A DNA stretch of 64,000 nt from Austropuccinia psidii (GCA_023105745.1 JALGQZ010000001.1:59807937-59871936), one strand, 5' to 3'. Shown: positions 51,631 through 62,423, counted from the first letter of the stretch. Numbers and translations: made by a program. Notes: generated by a model not told the origin, from the letters alone.

Positions 51631-52498
51631 TGTGGTATACCTGTACCAGTTTGCATTGATGGACAAACTAAGAAGGAATATTTTTCAATTTCCCTTAGGC
51701 TTTTCCCAATATATTGGAGTATTCATTTTTTTCAAAATAAATTATAAGAAGAACTAACACCATTAAAACTTAATCAATGCCTTTTGTTAATAAATGAACT
51801 TGACAATTATGATGTGAAACCCCAATGCACCACCCAGATGAATTAACTTTCAAGGGATTGGTTGACCTAAAACAATTATTTTTTATATATATTTTGATTT
51901 CTTAATTTTCTTTACTTCAATTTTCTTTACATATTGTGGGTAGTAAAAATCAACAAACATATACTACAGTACAGAAGGTCCTAGTTACAATGAGGATGCA
52001 TGAAATTAAATTCCAGGGCAGAGTTGTAGCATAATAGGGGTCATAAATATTAATTAAAAGTTCATTTATATAACAAAAAGGTATAATTGGGTATTTAGAT
52101 GAAAATTAGTCTTTCTATTAATTTTGAGAGGGAAATGAATATTAAATTTAGAGGGTTAAATCTAGGAAAAGTGTTTAATTCAGGCTTAGGATATCATTGA
52201 AACAAGGAAAGTACAGTTGTATTGAATTCTCTGACTCCTTTGAGTGATCATTGTGATGTTAGAAGGAAGAAATTCAACATTTAGGGTGTAGAGAGATGGT
52301 ATAATGATGTGGAATGTGAAGGAAAATAGGCTAGGAAGAAGAGATTAGACAGTAGAGATATCACAGTAGTATTACAGAAGGTTCAGAGCAAGATTACAGA
52401 AGTTTCACAAGGGTGTACTGTAATACAGTTACAGTTACAGGACACCTAGTTAGAGAAAAAGACAGGATAATACAGGAAAACTATAGTACAGTGCTCAG

Positions 52499-52740
52499 GG
52501 AGATAAGAATTCCAGGGTTTGCAATTGATTACATAATCAATGACATCATCAACAGGAATTAAACCAGGATTACTAATCAAGGAGATAAGGATTCCAGAAA
52601 ACTCAATTGATTACATAATCAATGACATAATCAACAGGAATTAAATTAGGATTACTAATCATGGAGATAAGGATTCCAGGAAACTCAATTGATTACATAA
52701 TCAATGACATCATAAATGACATCATTTCCCCACAATTTCC
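52499..52740 (+). repeat. Three 82-bp tandem units upstream of the LTR TATA box
   Basis: Units start at 52499, 52581 and 52663 with ggagataag. Each holds the perfect inverted repeat attgatta-ca-taatcaat (52524, 52606, 52688), followed by tgacat. The position 200-400 bp upstream of the TATA box and the triplication fit an enhancer array. Confidence 0.85.
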
Positions 52741-52897
52741 CCACAATTTCAAGAACTCAATTAAAAATACAGGTCTCATGATCCAACACCACCAAACCTT
52801 ATTTCATAATACAGGTCACATGTCAAAAACCCAGATTGGAGACCTGAAAAATTCTAAGTCCCCTTTTTTTTGACACTCCCATGGAGGCCCCAAAAAC

Positions 52898-52907
52898 TAT
52901 AAATAGA
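52898..52907 (+). promoter_or_regulatory. TATA box of element-D LTR
   Basis: ctataaatag, followed by a C-rich stretch and ttcttttttcctcatgg, a typical core promoter. Transcription would start roughly 25-35 bp downstream and define the U3-R border. Confidence 0.7.
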
Positions 52908-53040
52908 GGTCCCCTCCCCCCCTCAATTCTTTTTTCCTCATGGCCTAGACAGAGGCTCATCAAAAAAACGTAACTTCTTAATATTTTTTCTGAGGGAAAT
53001 CCCCTCTATCCATCCACATTATCCTAATTTTTTAGGAATA

Positions 53041-53640
53041 CTCAGTAGCTAAGCTCAGCAGTATAGTTATCCCATCCCCATTCCTAAATTTTGCTCAGTA
53101 GCTAAGCTCAGTAGCACTGTCTGAGTGATTTATAATCAATAGTAGTTAACAGTTGGTCTACTTTAATTCATAAACTCATCTCATTGACTATCTCCATCCC
53201 ATTATTGCTCAGTAGCTAAGCTCAGAAGCACTGTCTGAGTCTTCTTCATATAATTAATAGTAGATAACAGCTGGTCTACATTTATTTATAAATTAAACTC
53301 ATTGACTATCCCATTGATATTGTTACCCCATTCCTAACTTCTGCTCAGTAGCTAAGCTCAGTAGCACTGTCTGAGTGATTTATAATTAATAGTAGTTAAC
53401 AGTTGGTCTACCTTAATTCATAAAATCATCTCATTGACTACCTCCATTCCTAAATCTGCTCAGTAGCCAATCTCAGTAGCATTGTCTGGGTGTTTTATAG
53501 ATAATAGTAGTTAACAGTTGGTCTACATTATTTTATAAATCCATCCCATTGACAAGGTTCTTTACTCAGTAGCCAAGCTCAGTTGTAAATTGAACAATAG
53601 TAGTGTCTGTTATCCCAGGTTATCATCATAAAATTATTAA
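53041..53640 (+). repeat. Six-copy repeat in the transcribed part of the LTR
   Basis: The core ctcagtagctaagctcag recurs at 53041, 53094, 53208, 53344, 53459 and 53575. Most copies continue as agtagcactgtctgagt and agtagttaacagttggtc. Spacing is 53, 114, 136, 115 and 116 bp. It lies downstream of the TATA box, so it would be present in element RNA. Confidence 0.85.
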
Positions 53641-54062
53641 ACCCTTAGAAAAAATATAGTAGTGTTTGTTATTATCAGTTATCATATTATCAACAGTGTT
53701 ATCATCAAGAATTGGAAATCCCTCAAGGTGTTACTGTTCTCAGTAAAGGAATTAAAGAGTCTTTTCCCAGTTTTATATCATTATTTATTTGTGTTAAGGT
53801 TTACTAAGCCATTGTTCCCAGATCAAACAAAGTCTGATAGAGTCTGTTGAATATACTTTTCTGACTAGCCACCATCAAGTAAAATAAAATTGATTGTGAA
53901 CTCAAGTCAAGATAATTAAGCATTTTCAGGAAGGGCAGTTCATATTATTCTGACACACAAGCAGAGCAAGGGTTACAAGCTTGAACAGCAATTCAAAACT
54001 GTTCTATTGTAATTTCCCCTTCCAGGTACTGCCTCATTTATCCCACTCAAGAGGAGTTCCCA

Positions 54063-54442
54063 AATTTGGTGTCCCAACAGTGGCATGCAGATAGGAATAA
54101 AATTCAGACATTATTCAGCTTGATCTTAAAACAATAAAATTAACCAAATAGATAAAATCAAAACTGGAAACAAATAAAACTGTCAATCAAAACTCATCAT
54201 CAAATAACTCACCATCATCTAATCCATCATCATCATCCTCATATCATTATTATTATCCACTTAAAACCTCAACACCCACTGGTCAAGAATCTCAAGTAGA
54301 ATATAGTAATCTTATCCCAATACCAAAAACAGAAGAAAAGGAAAGGGAGAAGATCAGGAAGTTCTTCTTCAATCTCATTCAAGAATAAAGAAACGGAATA
54401 AATAAATCAAAGGAGCTAGAAGGAAAATATTATAAAGTAGAA
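54063..54442 (+). other. Element-D primer site and leader
   Basis: TGGTGTCCCAACAGTGG from 54067 occupies the tRNA primer position. The following leader is A-rich and contains a CATCATCATC tract near 54225. No gene is visible before the gag ATG. Confidence 0.55.
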
Positions 54443-56026
54443 ATGGATCAACAATACACCTCAAATTTACCACCATTACCACCTGCGGATACTGGGGAAG
54501 AACAGTATGCTGAGGAAAGTGAAGAAGAAGATCAAACTGTACAGATTCAGAGTTTTATGAAGCAAATGCAGGATATACTATAAACTCAAAGTAAAAAGAA
54601 GGGAAAGAGAAGAGGTTCTACATCTTATACACCTGGAGGAAGCCCTAGTGAACCAAGACTACCAAGGCATGTAAGACCAGAAGAGTCACCATCATCACCT
54701 ACACCTGGACCTAGAGCTGCATACACTCCAGCAACAGAACCCAGACCTCAAACTCATCAAAGGAGGGCATTTTTCTCCACACCTACAAATCCAAGTCCCT
54801 TGCAACATCAAATACTCAGACAGGAAAGGCCTGTTGTTAAAATAAAAGCTAAAGATTATACCCTAAACTTCAATGAAGAAGAAGTAGAAAAATTTATCAG
54901 CAAAGTAGAAAGGATAGCTCATATTGAAGGAGCTTGAGAGGAAGATTTAGCAATGCAGATGGCATTTTGGACAACTGATTCAAAAATCAGTGATGCCATA
55001 GAAGAAATTCCAGGCTATGAAGAAGGAAACTGGAGCCAACTCAAGAAGGATCTGATTACTAAATGGGGAAGAGTTGAGCCAGAAAGAAGATATAGAAAGG
55101 ACTCACTTATCAATTTATTCAATGATACTCAAGATGCAGGAGGAATTAGTACTCTCTCACAATATAAAAGGTTTATAGGGGAGTATGAAACTATCATTAC
55201 TTATCTTCTTAGATATAAATATATTCCTCAAGAAAATATGTTTCATAAAGATTTGTTTGACTGTCTCTCTGCAGTCATAAAGGGAGCTATCAGTAAAGAA
55301 ATGATAAAGGAGAATGTCATGGTTAGAGCAGAAGATGGAGGATATCTAATACCACCAATGAGGATCTTGAAGAAGTACATTGAACAGGAATTGGAAGCAA
55401 GGATATTAGTCACTAAAAGACTTTCACCTCCAAGAATATCAGAACAAAAAGAATCAAAAAATAAGGAAAGAAGGGTTCAATTCAAGGAAGAGATATTTCC
55501 AGGAATGCAAGAAGCCCTCAAGAAAATAAAAGAACTTACAAAAACCCTAAAAGAACAAAGGGAAGTAGTCAAAGATGAAGCACCTGCTGAAAATGAAGAT
55601 GTCAAAAAGTTCATGGATCAATTAAATGAATTAACTAATGTGGCTACACCCCAAAAGAAAATCATTAATAACCCTCAGTCAAACAATCAAGGATTCAGAC
55701 CAAGAGATAATGTTTCTCCACCACCAAACAGAAGTGTACCCTATGTTCCAGCACAGAATATACCAAAGTTTACTGTTAAATGTTACTATTTCATGGAAGA
55801 AGGTCATTCAGTTGGAAGATGTACTGAATTAGTAGATGATAAAAACAAGAACTGGGTTATCAGACAAGGTTTCAATTATTTATATCCCAACTGGGAAAGG
55901 GTCCCCAATGATGGAAAATTTCCACCAAAATATTTAGTTAGGGAATTTCAGAAGGAACAAGAGGAACTCAAAAGAAAGTTAGAGGAAAATAACAAAGAGG
56001 AAGAAGGAAGGATAAAGGAAAAATAA
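54443..56026 (+). pseudogene. Element-D gag with degraded zinc knuckle
   Basis: The ATG at 54443 begins MDQQYTSNLPPLPPADTGEE, an acidic then Pro/Ser/Arg-rich N-terminus. It is followed by a capsid-like domain (AFWTTDSKISDAIEEIPGYE, WSQLKKDLITKWGRVEPERR). In-frame stops are TAA 54581-54583 (one step from CAA) and TGA 54935-54937. A charged coiled-coil-like stretch leads to the nucleic-acid-binding knuckle CYYFMEEGHSVGRC, in which the second of the expected Cys residues is Phe. The C-terminal tail is Lys/Glu-rich. The stop at 56024-56026 is followed by more coding-looking sequence in the same frame, so gag and protease may once have been one ORF. Confidence 0.85.
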
Positions 56027-56041
56027 ACTGCTTTTATATCA

Positions 56042-56572
56042 ATGGATAATTGGGGTGATTGGGAACTACCATGCATTTCAACAGGATTAGAAGAACCTCT
56101 TGGGTATGCTTATGGTTCGAGGAACACAAAGCAAAGGATTGAAAATCAAGAGAAATCTAAAGCTCAACCCCTTCCCTCAAAAGAGACTATTCAACCTAAA
56201 GACACTATAAAGAAGAAAACTAGTATTCCTGGTGGATTCATTGAAGAAGAAGTTGAGAAAGAAAAGGTTATAATACCTACAAAATATAAATCATAAAAAG
56301 CAGATGAGGTTGTTAAACCACCAGAACCAACCCAACCTAAGCCTACTGCACCAGCTAAAGAGAAGGATATTGATAAGAAAGCTCTAATAAAACTACCAAA
56401 GATGGAAGTAAACAAAAAGCCTTTACTTGAAGAAGAAGGATCAATAATTGAAAAAGTCATGAAGAAGGTCATGGATCAGAAAATTAACCTCACTGTAGAA
56501 GAAATAATCTCAATCTCACCCAAGTTTATGCAAGAATTGAAATTTCTCTCAGATAAAGAAAGGAAATAATTA
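56042..56572 (+). pseudogene. Element-D gag-protease linker
   Basis: Same frame as gag. It starts MDNWGDWELPCISTGLEEPL and continues as a Lys/Glu/Pro-rich spacer with stops at 56294-56296 and 56567-56569. The composition is clearly coding-like (charged, few aromatic residues). I do not recognise a domain. It probably joined gag to the protease in an ancestral polyprotein. Confidence 0.6.
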
Positions 56573-57889
56573 ATGTCTCTTAAATCAGTTAATAGTCAGG
56601 AGCAAACAACCACTCAAGAAATAATCATTCAAGATAAAATGCATTACTCTTGTCCCCTTGGGATGATTGAAGTCTCAGTTGGGCAAGAAGGATATATAGT
56701 CAAAGCACTAGTAGATACTGGAGCTGAACTCAGTATAATACCAGAAGTGGAATCCATAAAAGCAAGACTACCAATGAGGGTTCTGAACATGAGACTTAGA
56801 GATATTGGAGGTCACAGCACAGAAATTCTGGGATTATCAGAAAATACTATCCTTGTCTTACCATCTGGTGATGCAAGAAGAATTCACTTCTTGTTAGCCA
56901 GAGATGCTGTTCACACAGTCATTGGAAGACCTTTCCTTGCTGATAATGGTATTAGACTTGAACACTCTCAACAACAAGGTGAAATTCTCAGCTACAAAGA
57001 GTCTTATGGAAGAAGATTGTTCATACCAATATGTACACCTGAATCAAAAGGATGGCATACAGGACCACCAAGAGGAATGGAAATGTGTAATATGGCTAGA
57101 ATAACAGACCTGAAAAATGAAGAACCAAAATCAAAATCACCCCTCAAGAAAGTTAAATTTGATACTGAAGAAAAAAATAATTATAGTAGCAAGAAAATAA
57201 ATGAATCAAAATATCATTTGAAAGAAGATGACCCTGAAAAAATTGAACCATTATTAGCATCTTCACAGGGAATTAGCAGCCTAGACAATAATGACCCTCT
57301 TCTCCATCCAAAATTTGAAAATACTTATAGCTCTAACATGGAAGCTTCCACTATTAAAGTGGAACCAGTAAAAAAGAAAGGCTTAAAGACAAAACAGCTA
57401 GTTAAAAGTGTCTCAAATAAATATGGAAAGAATGGTACTTATTGGAAAAAGAAAAAGGATGCAATCTCTAATGAAGAATACTGTAATGATTCCAAAATGA
57501 AGGGGTCCTCTAAAATCAAAAGATATTTTTCAAAAATAATTTCTAAAATAAAAAATAATCATAAATCTCAAGTTCAATGGGACTTTCAATGCCCTAGAGC
57601 TCAACCAACCATTACAGAAGAAATTAATCCAACTAAAATTGAAAATAGCATTACTGAACCTGAAGTGGAACCAACAAATCAAAAGTTAGAAACCAATTTA
57701 TCAGAGAAAGAATCAATTCAAACTCAAGAGCCTCTGGACCTAGACCAAGTAATCAAAGAGTTAAATTTTATGGAAATGGAAATGGACACCAATACAGCAA
57801 CCACTGATAGTGAAAATTCTCAAAATAATCCCTTTGCTAATTTGTCACCCAATTCTGGATTAAAATCAGTAATATATATCAGAATATAA
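56573..57889 (+). CDS. Element-D retropepsin-like aspartic protease ORF
   Basis: A 438-codon open frame. Residues about 25-125 form a retropepsin: GMIEVSVGQEGYIVKALVDT runs into the catalytic region VDTGAELSIIP, and the second half has AVHTVIGRPFLADNGIRLE, the usual second signature. Such proteases mature gag-derived polyproteins inside the particle. The catalytic DTG is intact. The remaining 300 residues are Lys/Glu/Ser-rich without a domain I know. The start codon is simply the first ATG after a stop, and the frame is the same as gag, so the natural product may be a longer fusion. It ends at TAA 57887-57889, after which the same frame continues into the second protease-like domain. Confidence 0.82.
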   Translation: MSLKSVNSQEQTTTQEIIIQDKMHYSCPLGMIEVSVGQEGYIVKALVDTGAELSIIPEVESIKARLPMRVLNMRLRDIGGHSTEILGLSENTILVLPSGDARRIHFLLARDAVHTVIGRPFLADNGIRLEHSQQQGEILSYKESYGRRLFIPICTPESKGWHTGPPRGMEMCNMARITDLKNEEPKSKSPLKKVKFDTEEKNNYSSKKINESKYHLKEDDPEKIEPLLASSQGISSLDNNDPLLHPKFENTYSSNMEASTIKVEPVKKKGLKTKQLVKSVSNKYGKNGTYWKKKKDAISNEEYCNDSKMKGSSKIKRYFSKIISKIKNNHKSQVQWDFQCPRAQPTITEEINPTKIENSITEPEVEPTNQKLETNLSEKESIQTQEPLDLDQVIKELNFMEMEMDTNTATTDSENSQNNPFANLSPNSGLKSVIYIRI

Positions 57890-58435
57890 TGGGAAGAATA
57901 CCCTGTTATGGCCTTCTTGGACCAAACCTTGGAATATAACTGCATACCTCTTAAAATGGCAGCAGCAATTGGGATTAGACAAATATCAAAGAAAATAAAA
58001 ACTGAAAATAAGAAGTTCAACAAGAAAATAATGAACAGAGTTCAAGTTGTCTTACCTACTAATGAAACACTGTACTTAAGATTCATGGTGGAGGGAAATT
58101 CAAGCCACGTAGTCTTGGGAAAAGACTTTTGTGATTATTTCAATTGGCTTCAATTATGCAATTCCATACCCTCAAGTTATGAAGAAGAAGAATCAAATCA
58201 AAGTCCAGAATCATTCAATAAAGGTTCATCAGCCTTAAAAGATACAAATCAATCTTCAGAAGACCTATATGAAGGAATTCAAGTGTTTAGTATAGGAATA
58301 ATGGACTTTACCCAACAAGATTTCCATGAAATGATGACTAGAAGAGAAGGATCTCCTTATACTGCTTCCAGCCCTCTTACACCATTGGATAAAGAAGAAC
58401 CATTTACCCTAGGAGACCTACTTCATGATGAATAA
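57890..58435 (+). pseudogene. Second retropepsin-like domain lacking the DTG motif
   Basis: Same frame as the preceding protease, open from 57890 to TAA 58433-58435. WEEYPVMAFLDQTLEYNCIP is laid out like the start of a retropepsin (hydrophobic strand, Asp, flap side), but the triad reads DQT instead of DTG. KMAAAIGI follows. Then VQVVLPTNETLYLRFMVEGN and HVVLGKDFCDYFNWLQL resemble the second half of the fold with its LG signature. The tail is acidic and Ser-rich. If the assignment is right it is a catalytically dead or divergent paralogous domain. An alternative is an unrelated beta-rich domain. Confidence 0.55.
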
Positions 58436-59273
58436 TATGGGAGAAATTAATTCAGAAGAATATCCCATACCTCAAGCAGTTCTTCAGCCAGGAATTCAAC
58501 AAAGTTTTGATGTGGATCCAAAACTTAATCCATTAAATATTTTAATTCCATAATGTGCTAGTGGTCCAAGGAAAGAACACTCTGACAATAAAAATTATAT
58601 TAAAACCTTCTCACCATCTATAAATTCCTTGATACAGGAAATCCAATCAAACTGCACATTACCAACAAATCAACATGTTAAAGATATAAATGAAATATCA
58701 TTAGTAAAAAATGATGTTATGTTAACTAAAAAATTTGAAGAACCATTACCAACCCTTGAACAATTAATTTTTGGGGAATACTTTAATAATGATCAAAATC
58801 CCAATAAAAGCCTGGATACCCCTCAACTTCAAAATTTATCTTTGGAAAGCCCCACTTTTGATGACACCCTAAATATACCTGGCCAGAATAATTCACCAGA
58901 AGACATATGCAGTTTAGAATATTGGGATTTATCCAAAATTCATGGCTTTGTAAGAGATACCCAAGGATTATCACCACCTTCAGTAATCTCTCTTGATGAA
59001 GACCCAATTAAGAAACCTACAGAACAATCAAAACCTTTATCAAAGAAGAATCACATTCAAAACAAACCATTAAAATCAATTCTGAAAAAAACCACTAAAT
59101 TCTTTGGTAAAAAAGATAAAATTAAGGAAGAAAATGCAGATTTTATTCAAAATGAAAAGGAAGATTATCAATTGCAGACAATAGAGTTTCCAAAATGCAG
59201 AAATAAAAGTAAATTGAGAAAAAACCAGGAAAAGGGGAATTTCACACTAAAGAATGTTAAAGTGGATTTTTAA
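58425..59273 (+). pseudogene. Element-D ORF2, unknown function, overlapping the previous ORF
   Basis: The ATG at 58425 lies in a different frame within the last codons of the preceding ORF (atgatgaataa overlap, 11 nt). This frame begins MMNNMGEINSEEYPIPQ, has one TAA at 58551-58553 (one step from CAA), and then stays open to 59273. The product would be about 280 residues, acidic and Pro/Ser/Asn-rich first (PLPTLEQLIFGEYF, PEDICSLEYWDLSKIHGF) and strongly basic near the end (LKSILKKTTKFFGKKDKIKE). I recognise no domain. The basic tail suggests nucleic-acid binding, but this is only inference. It is in the position where pol would normally be. Confidence 0.55.
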
Positions 59274-59285
59274 TTCACTTTAAGT

Positions 59286-59441
59286 ATGGAGGAATACATC
59301 AACAAGAGCATTTCTATGGACCAAAGAAGAATAAAAGGGGAACTTCTCAGCTGTCTGAATAAATTCCTTTCCAAAAAAAATACCAAACCAAGACTGAAGA
59401 AAAGAAATAAAAGAGCTAAATATAAATTCAAGTCATGTTAA
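59286..59441 (+). CDS. Small basic ORF after ORF2
   Basis: 51 codons (MEEYINKSISMDQRRIKGEL start, KKNTKPRLKKRNKRAKYKF-like end), in the same frame as ORF2 and separated from it only by the TAA at 59271-59273. It may be the natural C-terminus of ORF2 cut off by a stop. Highly Lys/Arg-rich, no family recognised. Confidence 0.4.
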   Translation: MEEYINKSISMDQRRIKGELLSCLNKFLSKKNTKPRLKKRNKRAKYKFKSC

Positions 59442-60444
59442 TTCTGACTTATTACTTAACTCAATTTTTGTCTTCTTTCTTTATGATTATCTTACTTTAA
59501 ATTTTGATCTTATTTTATTTTTATTTTAGTTTATTTATTTATTCATTTTCTTTTAATTTTAATTTCTATTTTATTTTATGTTATGATTTATTATTTTAAT
59601 TTAAATTCTAAATGAATCTATTTATATTGTATTTTATTTTAATTTATTTATTTATGACTTATTTTTTTTAATTAATTTCTAGATTAATTAATTTATTTTT
59701 TTTATAATTTATAGTTTATTTTATTTTTGTAGCTTATATTTTATTTCACCTTAATTTTCTTTTATTTAAAATTTTTGTTAATTATTTTATTTTATTATTT
59801 ATATTTATATGTATTTATTTTTTATTTTATTCTTATTTTTATTTTATTTTATTTTTTTTATTTATTTTTTTTATTTTGGTTTATTTTACGTTTGTAAGCT
59901 AGATACTTAAGTCTCTCTCACATATTGTTTTAGAGGGGGCATATCAAGTTTCTTTTTATATTAACAATTTTTTATTTTTTTATTTCTTTTAATCTTCTTT
60001 CTATCTGATATCCAAAAACCACAAAAATAAAAAAATAAAATATATATATATATATATATATATAAACAATAAATATAAAAATAATCATAAAAAAAAACAT
60101 TTATTTTTTCTTTTTTTCTTTTTTTTTCCATTTCCATTATTATAACTAAAAAAAAAAGAAAAAAAATCCGGATCGCCAAATTGTAAACAATAAACCAGCT
60201 AAGAGAAATTCACCGGCCACCATTGATCGATCTAAAAAACTAAAGTAAAAAAAAAAAATGAATAAATCATCATTATTATATCAAAAAAAATAAAATAAAA
60301 AAAAAACAACTTACAATTAATTAAAAATAATAAGGTGGGATGTCCTCACGCGACTTGGTGAGTCAAACTGCGGCACTGGATGAAGGGTTCATAAAAGAAT
60401 TAAGTAGCAGAAATATCAACCAATATCAGCTACCTTAAAAAAAC

Positions 60445-60975
60445 CTACTGAATCATGTGACAATACCAGTGGAGGCAGGATTGGACCAAGTTTTGAATGA
60501 TCTGCTGCTTGTATTGGAATGAGTAGTTGCTGGGGTCGCGGTGAAGAAAAAATTGCTCCATATGAGCATGGAGGTTGTTCATCTCCTGATCAAAGAGCCG
60601 AAAGTAGTATGTGAATTCCTGCTGCAAATGGTGTTCGCAACGGCCAGCGGTAGGAGATATTGACAGTAATGGTGACGTAGGTGGCAAGGAATGCATGGAA
60701 GTCATGGTGGAGGGAGCACTAATAGAGCAAAGTCGTTGGCGAGGATCATGGTCGATTCAAACCAAATTCAAAGCGGGTGGCAAATCGTAGGGTTTGGGAG
60801 TATGGCTAGCAATTGGGTCAATAGGTGTAGGATTGGGATGTTCTGAAATGGCCTGTAGGTTGAAGGTTGGCGTTCCGTTTGACAGTAAAATAAAAGAATA
60901 ATTAATTTTGTCAAGGCCTAATATAATGCAATGACAACCATGGCTACACCAAACAATTTCAAGACAGAAGGGCAT
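60445..60975 (-). pseudogene. Antisense ORF inside element D, one stop
   Basis: From the minus-strand ATG at 60975 a single frame runs 177 codons to 60445 with one internal TGA (60758-60756). The first half reads MPFCLEIVWCSHGCHCIILG then a Pro-rich stretch (HPNPTPIDPIASHTPKPYDL). The second half includes GRCEHHLQQEFTYYFRLFDQ and HMEQFFLHRDPSNYSFQYKQ. Its composition is balanced and protein-like, in contrast to the low-complexity DNA on both sides. I recognise no family. It could be a captured host fragment or a true antisense gene of the element. Confidence 0.4.
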
Positions 60976-61178
60976 AATGGTAAAAGGAAGGAGGAGATAA
61001 CCAAAGATGATAAAATAAAAAGAAAAAAAAAGAGGCCGAGCAACAAAGATATTATATAGAAAAAAAAAACAAAAAAAAACAATGATTGTCAGCTGATCAT
61101 CTAAAAAAAAAGAAAGAACAGCAAATCAATAAGAAGAAAAGACTCACCTGGTGAAAACTAATTAAATAAAAAACAACA

Positions 61179-61202
61179 CCACTCTTCTTAAATGAAGAGT
61201 GG
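61179..61202. repeat. Hairpin 1 of a matched pair
   Basis: Arms ccactcttc and gaagagtgg with loop ttaaat. The same arms recur at 61327-61352. Confidence 0.8.
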
Positions 61203-61326
61203 CAAAACCTAAAAAAGAAAAAAAGAAAACAAAGAGAGATCTTCAGCTGATCAAAAAAATAAATAAATAAAAAGAAAGAAAGCGTACCTAGCAACAGATC
61301 TGATTGGCGAGGGAATAAAACGGAAT

Positions 61327-61352
61327 GCCACTCTTCATTTGTGAAGAGTGGC
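61327..61352. repeat. Hairpin 2 of a matched pair
   Basis: Arms gccactcttc and gaagagtggc with loop atttgt. The arms are the same as in hairpin 1, 148 bp away, but the loop differs. Confidence 0.8.
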
Positions 61353-61522
61353 TCAATACAAAAATAATATAAAAAAAACATAATAATAATAATAATATTG
61401 TTATTATTGTTAATTAATTAATTAAAAAATAATTTAAAAAAAAATAATAAAAAAAAAGAAAAAGAGACAACAACAACCAAGAAATACAAAGCGCAGCTGG
61501 CGTTGGGGAACTATAATACAAG

Positions 61523-61546
61523 TCAGCTGTGCGGCTGCACAGCTGA
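61523..61546. repeat. GC-rich hairpin
   Basis: Arms tcagctgtgc and gcacagctga with loop ggct, unusually GC-rich for this segment. A second, imperfect accaaaat/attttggt inverted pair follows at about 61560-61589. Confidence 0.75.
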
Positions 61547-62254
61547 ATGCATATTCAATAACCAAAATGCCTTGCGGCTATTTTGGTATTGATATTTTTT
61601 TTTTTTAAATTAAAATTTAAAAAATATATAGATTAAAAAAAAATATAATTAATTAATTCAATTAAAAAAAAAAGAATAATATAAAAAATATAAATTAAGT
61701 TAAATTGAATTAAAAAATAAAATAAATTAAAAAAACAATATAATAAAATAAAATAAAAAATAATAATGATAATAATAATAATAATTAATTAATTCAATTA
61801 AAGAAAATATATAAATTAAATTAAATTGAATTAAAACTAAAATAATAATATAAAAGTAAACTAAAATAAATTGAAAAAATAATTAATTAATTCAATTAAA
61901 AAAAAATAATAATATGAAAAATTTAAATTAAATTGAAATAACAATATAATAATACATAATAAAAAAATTAAATTAAATTAAATTAAATCAAAATTTCAAA
62001 TAATAATAATATTAAAAAATAATAAAATTCAAGATAAATAAATAAACTACAGTAAATCAATGAACTATAGAACTATATTAAACTAATTAATTCAATAAAA
62101 AAAATAAATAAAAAAATTATATATATACCTATATTATATTAATAAATGAATTAGTTAAAATTAGTTATTCAAAATATTGATTTTAATTAGGGATCAAATT
62201 AATTAATTTGATTTTTTTTAAAATAAAACTAAAATAAATAATAATAAAAAAAAT

Positions 62255-62335
62255 AAAATAAAATAAAAAAATAAAAAAATAAAAAAATAAAAAAATAAAA
62301 AAATAAAAAAATAAAAAAATAAAAAAAAATAAAAG
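62255..62335. repeat. ATAAAAA-type microsatellite
   Basis: Successive ataaaaaa units of 7-8 bp. Simple-sequence repeat. Confidence 0.9.
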
Positions 62336-62407
62336 GATAAAATCTTTTCTGCATCATTTAATAAATAAAAAATATCTTAATATTTTTTATATTAAAATAT
62401 TTTTTTT

Positions 62408-62423
62408 ATTAAATGGAGAGGGG
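62408..62423 (+). repeat. Second copy of the polypurine-tract sequence
   Basis: attaaatggagagggg, an exact 16-nt copy of 63809-63824. It is followed by ttggaaccc rather than an LTR start. Confidence 0.8.

Larger units (their letters stand above)
51631..54062 (+). repeat. Left LTR of element D
   Basis: About 2.43 kb from TGTGGTATACC to GAGGAGTTCCCA. The right boundary is inferred from a CA end just before the primer-site-like TGG, since the right LTR end is not in the window. It contains an 82-bp triplicated block, a TATA box and a six-copy repeat further downstream. No gene inside; the small ATG frames are not conserved-looking. Confidence 0.75.

Noticed and set aside
53041..53640. CRISPR-like array
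   Set aside because: Spacing and repeat length are irregular, the repeats lie inside a eukaryotic LTR, and no cas-like gene exists.
59450..62350. Poly(A)/poly(T) tail of a LINE
   Set aside because: There is no endonuclease or reverse transcriptase frame next to it. The segment lies between the coding block and polypurine tract of element D.
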